DNA of 5,751 nucleotides from Bacillota bacterium (lineage in GTDB: Bacteria > Bacillota > Desulfitobacteriia > Desulfitobacteriales > Desulfitobacteriaceae), in the NCBI GenBank assembly GCA_023390635.1, contig JAEWCM010000011.1, positions 1-5,751 on the forward strand, in the 5' to 3' direction. The number at the start of each line of letters is the position of its first letter. The stretch's first letter is position 1. Shown one piece after another: positions 1-4,362 of the stretch. The notes under the pieces are model-generated. The model saw only the letters and a list, made by a program, of their open reading frames with translations, made no database searches and was not told the origin of the DNA. The position numbers and the translations under genes are program-made.

Positions 1-431
1 ACGATGGAGTAACTGTTAATTGGCCTGAAGATGAAGAGCCTTATGGGGAAGAAGAATATGGGGGAGAAAGGGAAGAAACTTATGGCGGCGGAAAGTTAAA
101 CTTTTCCTCTCCGGCTCCGGAAGGCAGGAATTATGAGTACGGTCTAGAAGTAATTGAAGGGCCGGATAGGTCAGTGCTTTATCATTTAAATAAGCGGGAG
201 ATGTATTTAGGCCGTCATGCTCAGTGTGAAATTGTGCTCCGTGACCCTCAAGTGTCCAGAAGGCACCTGAAAATAACGGAGACAGATCAAGGCTGGATGC
301 TTGATGATCTGGGAAGTACGAATGGTACTCTGGTCAATGGCCAGCGCATCACCAGAGAAATGATCGCTCCTGGTGATAAAATCCAGCTTGGACAAACCGT
401 ATTGGTAATTAAGCGATTATCTGGTGACTGA
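1..431 (+). CDS. fhaA: FhaA-like FHA-domain protein, C-terminal part (5' truncated)
   Basis: The frame is open from the window edge (first full codon at nt 3) to TGA at 429-431, giving 142 codons; the true start lies upstream. An internal GTG at 174 is not a credible start because the frame continues upstream through a linker and the first strand of the FHA fold. Visible layout: an acidic Glu/Tyr/Gly-rich linker (about codons 1-45), then one complete FHA domain (about codons 46-142). The domain has all canonical phosphothreonine-binding elements: GR in YLGRH, the SRRH motif (Ser at nt 255, His at nt 264), and DLGSTNGTLVNG. Known family: actinobacterial FhaA has an N-terminal DUF3662 domain, a low-complexity linker and a C-terminal FHA domain that binds phosphorylated partners, including the PASTA kinase and MviN. 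Here the N-terminal domain is outside the window, so DUF3662 is inferred from the linker and gene order. It probably acts as a cytoplasmic phosphothreonine reader. Another FHA protein type cannot be excluded. Confidence 0.88.
   Translation, partial: DGVTVNWPEDEEPYGEEEYGGEREETYGGGKLNFSSPAPEGRNYEYGLEVIEGPDRSVLYHLNKREMYLGRHAQCEIVLRDPQVSRRHLKITETDQGWMLDDLGSTNGTLVNGQRITREMIAPGDKIQLGQTVLVIKRLSGD
30..92 (+). repeat. Degenerate in-frame Tyr/Gly/Glu repeat in the FhaA-like linker
   Basis: Three imperfect copies of a purine-rich unit, roughly gaaga-N-tatgggg, lie in tandem and encode a run of the type E-E-x-Y-G-(G/E). The encoded tyrosines fall at nt 42-44, 57-59 and 80-82. Copy lengths differ slightly, so this is a low-complexity coding repeat rather than an exact array. 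It forms the flexible acidic linker before the FHA domain. Actinobacterial FhaA proteins also carry a low-complexity linker here, so the position is expected, although the composition is distinctive. Confidence 0.5.
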
Positions 432-452
432 TGTTATCAGCACCTGATTTAT

Positions 453-458
453 GGGAGG
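453..458 (+). promoter_or_regulatory. Ribosome binding site GGGAGG that fixes the fhaB start at GTG 466
   Basis: GGGAGG sits 7 nt upstream of GTG 466. An in-frame ATG at 451 overlaps this Shine-Dalgarno itself and has no site of its own, so the longer start is unlikely. Starting at GTG 466 also gives an N-terminus (MQ followed directly by a hydrophobic helix) like the one I recall for mycobacterial FhaB. Confidence 0.8.
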
Positions 459-465
459 ATGCTTT

Positions 466-912
466 GTGCAAGTATTATTAGTGCTTGGGCGTCTTTTGTT
501 CCTTGCTCTTATCTATCTTTTCCTTTTTCGAATGCTGACCGCTCTCTTGGGTGGAATGCAAATCAAGGGCCTGCCGTCCCGCCGGCAGGGTAAAGAATGG
601 GGCCGCTTAGAAGTTTTGATTGGCGGTGATTCTTTACCCAAGGGCAAGGTCTTTCGTTTGGATAACAGGGGCTTACGCGTAGGGCGGGGAAAAAATAATG
701 ATATCGTATTGATGGATCACTTTTCATCAGTGGATCATGCTGTGTTTAAAATGCATAAAGGTGTGCCGATAGTTGAAGACCTGGGCAGTACTAACGGCAC
801 CTGGGTCAATGGCGAACGCATCTCTTCCTCTGTTCAATTGGTGGCTGGAGATTATGTGAAAATTGGAAGTATTACATTCCAATATTCGAGGTGGCAAAAT
901 GAGAGTTCTTAG
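466..912 (+). CDS. fhaB: FhaB-type membrane-anchored FHA-domain protein
   Basis: A 148-residue protein with a GTG start at 466; the in-frame ATG at 451 is rejected because it overlaps the ribosome binding site. Residues about 3-28 are a single hydrophobic membrane anchor. A short basic linker (about 33-45) follows, then an FHA domain (about 47-140). Phosphothreonine-binding elements are present: GR at 73-74, a Ser-x-x-His at S88/H91, and DLGSTNG at 105-111 with Asn110. The usual SRxH is SVDH here, so the Arg after the Ser is missing; the mycobacterial FhaB I recall has STRH, also without that Arg directly after Ser. Known role: FhaB (FipA) links phosphorylated kinase targets to division and wall synthesis proteins at the membrane. 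It sits 34 nt after the FhaA-like gene and its end overlaps the phosphatase start by 14 nt, which fits a coupled reader/eraser pair. Identification is from layout, length and gene order. Confidence 0.88.
   Translation: MQVLLVLGRLLFLALIYLFLFRMLTALLGGMQIKGLPSRRQGKEWGRLEVLIGGDSLPKGKVFRLDNRGLRVGRGKNNDIVLMDHFSSVDHAVFKMHKGVPIVEDLGSTNGTWVNGERISSSVQLVAGDYVKIGSITFQYSRWQNESS
888..894 (+). promoter_or_regulatory. Ribosome binding site GAGGTGG inside the fhaB end, selecting phosphatase start ATG 899
   Basis: GAGGTGG lies just before ATG 899, with 7 nt between GAGG and the ATG. An upstream in-frame ATG at 863 would add 12 residues not expected in the family, and no comparable site precedes it. Starting at 899 gives a phosphatase N-terminus of the standard PrpC form (V-R-E-N-N-E-D close to residue 12). 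Confidence 0.75.
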
Positions 913-1615
913 TTTCAGCGAGACAGGTTATGTAAGGGAAAATAATGAAGATGGCTTTATTGTACTCTCCGATTATGGTGTGTATGCGGTGGCCGACGGT
1001 ATGGGCGGGCATTCGGCTGGTGAAGTGGCATCCGACATGGCGATCAAGGAAATTGAAAACCATGTGAAAGAACTGCCCGGTATCTCAGGGGAAGAATTAT
1101 CCACCTGGCTGACTAAGGTAATGACTGCCGGCAATCAGACAGTTTTTGAATACTCCCAGTCTCTCCCGGAAAAGGAAATGGGAACGACTCTGACGATTTT
1201 GTTGCTGAGAGATGATTTGGCGATTATTGCCCATGTGGGAGACAGCAGGGCTTATCTATGGAGGGAGAATAAACTAGCCTGCCTGACGATTGACCATTCT
1301 CTGCCTGGAGAATTAGTCCGCTACGGCAAGATATCTCCGGAAGAAGCGGCAAATCATCCTTTGCGACATCGCCTCCTGCGGGCTTTAGGACCTTTTGAAG
1401 AAATAAATCCTGAATATTACACGGTTGATGTGAAGGAAGGGGATGTCTTCCTTCTTTGTACTGACGGCGTGACTAATATGGTTTCTGATGAAGAGCTGGC
1501 AGCCAATTTTGGCAGCCAGGGTGAATGGGAAGAAAAAATGGATAATCTGAAAGCCTTGATTTTAGAGCGGGGAGCCAAAGATAACTTTACGGCGCTATGC
1601 TGTATTCTGGATTAA
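899..1615 (+). CDS. prpC: PP2C-family Ser/Thr protein phosphatase (PrpC/Stp/PstP type)
   Basis: 238 residues, about the normal length for a bacterial PrpC/Stp catalytic domain, with no added membrane segment (mycobacterial PstP has one). It is a Mg2+/Mn2+-dependent phosphatase that removes phosphate from Ser/Thr on the PASTA kinase and its substrates. All metal-binding motifs are intact: VRENNEDGF with Asp18, VADGMGGHSAGE with Asp33/Gly34, MGTTLT at 94-99, HVGDSRAYL with Asp115, LCTDGVTNMV with Asp189, and AKDNFTAL with Asp228. The flap region contains HPLRHRLLRALG at 153-164. ATG 899 is preferred to the in-frame ATG at 863. The start lies inside the fhaB end (14 nt overlap), suggesting translational coupling. 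It stops 17 nt before the SEDS start. Nothing is missing or truncated, so it should be active. The direct partner is most likely the PASTA kinase encoded three genes downstream. Confidence 0.95.
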   Translation: MRVLSFSETGYVRENNEDGFIVLSDYGVYAVADGMGGHSAGEVASDMAIKEIENHVKELPGISGEELSTWLTKVMTAGNQTVFEYSQSLPEKEMGTTLTILLLRDDLAIIAHVGDSRAYLWRENKLACLTIDHSLPGELVRYGKISPEEAANHPLRHRLLRALGPFEEINPEYYTVDVKEGDVFLLCTDGVTNMVSDEELAANFGSQGEWEEKMDNLKALILERGAKDNFTALCCILD

Positions 1616-1618
1616 GCG

Positions 1619-1625
1619 AGGATGG
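1619..1625 (+). promoter_or_regulatory. Probable ribosome binding site AGGATGG for the SEDS gene start at ATG 1633
   Basis: AGGATGG resembles AGGAGG with one inserted T and ends 7 nt before ATG 1633. The upstream in-frame ATG at 1597 lies inside the phosphatase gene and has no purine-rich site, so 1633 is the better start. The ATG within this element (1622) is out of frame with the SEDS gene and opens only a 9-codon reading frame. Confidence 0.55.
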
Positions 1626-1632
1626 CAGAGTT

Positions 1633-2949
1633 ATGGATAGCCAACTTTTAAAAGCCCGGATCATCAATAGTCAATGGTTGCTGCGCTTTTTGGTTCTGGG
1701 TATTCTTTGGGCAGGTTTATGGGTATTAAAGATTGAGGGAAAAGCCAGTGTACCTATCCTCTGGCAGGCATTGCTTTTTTCTGTTTTAGTTATGCTTGGC
1801 CTGATCCTGGAGAAGGTCTTGAAAGTTCAGGGCGATGCTTTTTTATTACCCGCCGTTCTGGCCATTCTGGCGTTGGGACTGGTCTTTCTGGTACGGATTG
1901 ATCCGACCCGTAGCCTCAGACAGTTTTACTGGGCCAATTTAGGATTGGTTCTATACTACGTTGTTTTCTGGGGTGTAAAGGATTATCGGCGGTTGGGCCG
2001 GTTCCAGTATCTTTGGGGTTTGGCGGCAGTAATTTTGCTATTTATTACTTTGATTTTCGGAGTAGCCTCCGGAGGAGCTACCAGTTGGCTGAAGGTCGGT
2101 GGATTCGGTTTTGAGCCGGAAGAGCTGGTGAAGGTTACACTGTTGTTGTTTTTGTCTGCCTATTTCACGGAAAAGGAAGAGCTGCTCAGAGTGGGGACCG
2201 TTCAATGGTGGAAATTCTCTTTGCCGGATTGGCGTACGCTGGGACCTTTTCTGATAATGGCAGCCTTTGTATTTGGTTTTCTCGGAGCACAAAAAAGCTT
2301 GGGAACCGCTTTGGTGTTCTATGCTATGTTTGTGATTCTTCTTTATGTGGTGACGGAAAGACCATTATATCTTGGAATTTCACTTCCCATTTTAGGCATT
2401 ACCGGGTGGTTGGGCTATCTGGCTTTCGGCCATGTCAGAACGAGAATTTGGGCCTGGCTTAATCCTTGGGCCGACGCCACAGGGGGCGGACACCAGATTG
2501 CCCAGTCCCTCTTTGCCATTGGCGGAGGCGGAATCTTTGGCACAGGATTGGGCAACGGGATCGGCGCTTATCAGGTTCCGGTCGCTTCCAGTGATTTTAT
2601 TTTTTCCGTAATGGCGGAGGAGTTAGGATTTGCCGGAGCGATGGCAGTGATTTGTCTTTTCCTGATTGTGGTTTTGCGGGCATTTACCGTCAGTATGAAG
2701 GCGACGGATCGCTTTGGTCAGATTTTAGCCGCCGGAATCGGGATTCTGATTGGGGTGGAAACATTGATTATTTTAGCAGGAGTGACAAAGCTCCTCCCTT
2801 TGACAGGTATTCCTTTACCCTGGGCCAGCCTGGGCGGAAGTTCCCTTACCGTGCATTTTCTCCTTTTAGGTATTCTGTCAAATATCTCCCATGCGACAGA
2901 AGTGAATATTTCTGACGTGCGGGCTAAAGGAAAGGAATGTGCAGGATGA
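1633..2949 (+). CDS. SEDS-family peptidoglycan glycosyltransferase (FtsW/RodA/SpoVE)
   Basis: 438 residues from ATG 1633; ATG 1597 would add 12 residues but has no binding site. About 12 hydrophobic segments are visible (roughly 16-34, 41-60, 70-88, 98-114, 125-144, 164-178, 204-219, 225-240, 246-265, 329-349, 361-384, 402-418). That is two more at the N-terminus than a ten-helix SEDS core, as in actinobacterial RodA-type proteins. SEDS proteins polymerise lipid II into glycan strands with a class B PBP partner, which here is the next gene. Family signatures: GGATSWLKVGGF (147-158), TALVFYAMFVILLYVVTER (225-243), WLNPWAD with probable catalytic Asp281, QSLFAIGGGGIFGTGLGNG (291-309), SSDFIFSVMAEELGFAG (319-335), and LGGSS near 400-404. 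Several positions are atypical: EPEE at 161-164 where QPSE is usual, QKSLG at 220-224 where QPDLG is usual, ADATGGGHQ at 280-288 where DPxGxGYQ follows, and PWASLGGSS where PFxSYGGSS is usual. It belongs to the SEDS family with high certainty. Whether it serves elongation or division cannot be told from sequence, so no symbol is given. Confidence 0.93.
   Translation: MDSQLLKARIINSQWLLRFLVLGILWAGLWVLKIEGKASVPILWQALLFSVLVMLGLILEKVLKVQGDAFLLPAVLAILALGLVFLVRIDPTRSLRQFYWANLGLVLYYVVFWGVKDYRRLGRFQYLWGLAAVILLFITLIFGVASGGATSWLKVGGFGFEPEELVKVTLLLFLSAYFTEKEELLRVGTVQWWKFSLPDWRTLGPFLIMAAFVFGFLGAQKSLGTALVFYAMFVILLYVVTERPLYLGISLPILGITGWLGYLAFGHVRTRIWAWLNPWADATGGGHQIAQSLFAIGGGGIFGTGLGNGIGAYQVPVASSDFIFSVMAEELGFAGAMAVICLFLIVVLRAFTVSMKATDRFGQILAAGIGILIGVETLIILAGVTKLLPLTGIPLPWASLGGSSLTVHFLLLGILSNISHATEVNISDVRAKGKECAG
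2931..2936 (+). promoter_or_regulatory. Ribosome binding site AAAGGA within the SEDS gene end, serving the PBP start
   Basis: AAAGGA lies 9 nt before ATG 2946, whose ATGA overlaps the SEDS stop TGA (2947-2949). An alternative in-frame ATG at 2937 directly abuts this site but has a second AAAGG at 2926-2930 six nt upstream. The two starts differ by only three residues, and 2946 is favoured by the ATGA overlap and by an N-terminus (M-x-x-x-L-R-R) like that of actinobacterial PbpA as I recall it. Confidence 0.5.
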
Positions 2950-4352
2950 GCCGGGGATTACGCCGTGTGGCGTTAGGAATGACTATGAGCTTTGTATTAC
3001 TTAGTTTTGGGCTGATATACTGGCAATTCTTTAAAGCAGAGGCATTGCTTAATAATCCTTCAAATCGTCGCTTGATTCTTATGGAGGAGAGAGTAACGCG
3101 GGGAGGAATTTTTGATCACAATGGCGAAGTATTAGCCCAAACACAATCGAACAGCGGTGATCAAAAGGTTAGAGTTTATCCTAAGGGGGAGATGTTTGCC
3201 CCGGTGATCGGCTATGCGACATTAAAGTATGGTTCGGCCGGTCTGGAAAGTTCTTTGGCTGATTGGCTTCTGGGGCTAAAGAATGCTACTCCGACCCAGC
3301 AGGTTCAGCAGATATTTGCTCTGCCTCGTAAAGGGGATGATGTGGTGCTCACGTTAGATTCCCGTTTGCAGGAGATAGCTTATGAAGGCCTGCAGGGCAA
3401 GAATGGGGCCGCTGTAGCGATTGATCCTCGCAATGGAGCTGTACTGGCTATGGCCAGTACGCCCAGCTATGATCCCAATCAGATAGATGAAAAATGGAAT
3501 GAAATTTTGGCTACTCCGGGAAGTCCGCTCAGAAACCATGCGTTCTCTCTGTTTCCTCCCGGTTCGACGATGAAAGTGGTCACGGCTGCTTCGGTATTAA
3601 GATCAGGCCTTAATACCACTGACCTTTATCAGTGTAACGGCTCGACGGTTATTAATGGTCAAACGATTACCGAGCAAAATGGCCGCTCGCATGGCTGGGT
3701 TAATTTTAACCAGGCCATGGCCGATTCTTGCAATACTTATTTTGCCCATTTCGGTGTACAAAGCGGAGATAAACGCTTTTTGCAGGCAGTACAAGGCTTT
3801 GGTTTTGGAATGTCTATTCCCTTTGAGCTGACGGTTCCAAAGAGTTCTATTACCAATGATGCTGCCGTTCCTGACCATTTAGATACTAATTTACTGGCGG
3901 CCAGTTCATTTGGACAAGGGCAGGTTATGGTCACTCCTTTTCATATGGCACTGATTGCAGCGGGTATCGCCAATAAAGGAGTGATTATGACTCCACATTT
4001 GGTAGACCAAGTATTAGATGATCAGCAAAATTTAATCTATAAATCGGAAGCAAAACCTTGGATAACTCCTTTAAGCGAAGAGGAGGCAGGAAAGATTACC
4101 AGTGCTATGATCACGGCTGTTAATGAAGGAACTGCCGCTTCGGGAGCTTTGCCAGACGTTCAGGTGGCGGGAAAAACCGGATCGGCAGAAGCGGGAGGGA
4201 ATACTGAATCCCATGGTTGGTTTATCGCTTTTGCTCCTGCAGAAAACCCAGTGATTGCAGTAGCTGTGTTGGTAGAACATGGGGGTACGGGGAGCGGCTC
4301 GGCAGCACCCATTGCCCAGGCTATGATTAAAGAAGCTTTGAGTGGAAAGTAG
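2946..4352 (+). CDS. pbpA: Short class B penicillin-binding protein (PbpA-type transpeptidase)
   Basis: 468 residues from ATG 2946 (ATG 2937 would add three). Class B PBPs are DD-transpeptidases that crosslink glycan strands made by the partner SEDS protein. Layout: short basic N-terminus, one membrane anchor (about 9-27), a small pedestal including TRGGIFDHNG (51-60), then the transpeptidase domain (about 135-468). All active-site motifs are present: PGSTMK with nucleophile Ser207 and Lys210, Ser261-Cys262-Asn263 as SxN, and Lys410-Thr411-Gly412 in KTGSAEAGG. HGWFIAFAP follows in the last strand region. The protein is much shorter than SpoVD or PBP2B, lacks a large N-terminal dimerisation domain and carries no PASTA domain; it matches actinobacterial PbpA in size. 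The start overlaps the SEDS stop as ATGA, and a SEDS gene directly followed by a class B PBP gene is a typical cognate pair. The stop lies 10 nt before the kinase start. The class assignment is firm; the elongation versus septation role is not. Confidence 0.94.
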   Translation: MSRGLRRVALGMTMSFVLLSFGLIYWQFFKAEALLNNPSNRRLILMEERVTRGGIFDHNGEVLAQTQSNSGDQKVRVYPKGEMFAPVIGYATLKYGSAGLESSLADWLLGLKNATPTQQVQQIFALPRKGDDVVLTLDSRLQEIAYEGLQGKNGAAVAIDPRNGAVLAMASTPSYDPNQIDEKWNEILATPGSPLRNHAFSLFPPGSTMKVVTAASVLRSGLNTTDLYQCNGSTVINGQTITEQNGRSHGWVNFNQAMADSCNTYFAHFGVQSGDKRFLQAVQGFGFGMSIPFELTVPKSSITNDAAVPDHLDTNLLAASSFGQGQVMVTPFHMALIAAGIANKGVIMTPHLVDQVLDDQQNLIYKSEAKPWITPLSEEEAGKITSAMITAVNEGTAASGALPDVQVAGKTGSAEAGGNTESHGWFIAFAPAENPVIAVAVLVEHGGTGSGSAAPIAQAMIKEALSGK

Positions 4353-4356
4353 GTGA
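4351..4356 (+). promoter_or_regulatory. Ribosome binding site AGGTGA in front of three tandem ATG codons
   Basis: AGGTGA is complementary to the 16S rRNA tail and overlaps the PBP stop TAG (4350-4352). It is followed directly by in-frame ATG codons at 4357, 4360 and 4363. Spacing is 0, 3 and 6 nt respectively, so the third ATG is the best placed. Confidence 0.65.
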
Positions 4357-4362
4357 ATGATG

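Noticed and set aside
174..431. An independent short FHA protein starting at GTG 174
   Set aside because: The frame is open to the window edge, and the residues just upstream (GLEVIEGPDR) are the expected first strand of the FHA domain, so this is the tail of a longer protein.
451..465. ATG 451 as the fhaB start
   Set aside because: The ATG overlaps the GGGAGG that serves GTG 466, and it has no site of its own; the five extra residues (MGGCF) are likely untranslated.
432..465. Promoter in the largest intergenic gap
   Set aside because: Only 34 nt, mostly occupied by the ribosome binding site; no -35/-10 pair can be recognised.
1597..1632. ATG 1597 as the SEDS start
   Set aside because: It lies within the end of the phosphatase gene without a ribosome binding site, while ATG 1633 has AGGATGG at suitable spacing.
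2062..2081. Imperfect inverted repeat (gtagcctcc / ggaggagctac) in the SEDS gene, considered as a terminator or operator
   Set aside because: It has almost no loop, no T-run follows, and it lies inside a coding segment encoding VASGGATS in the conserved SEDS motif; composition of Gly/Ala/Ser codons explains it.
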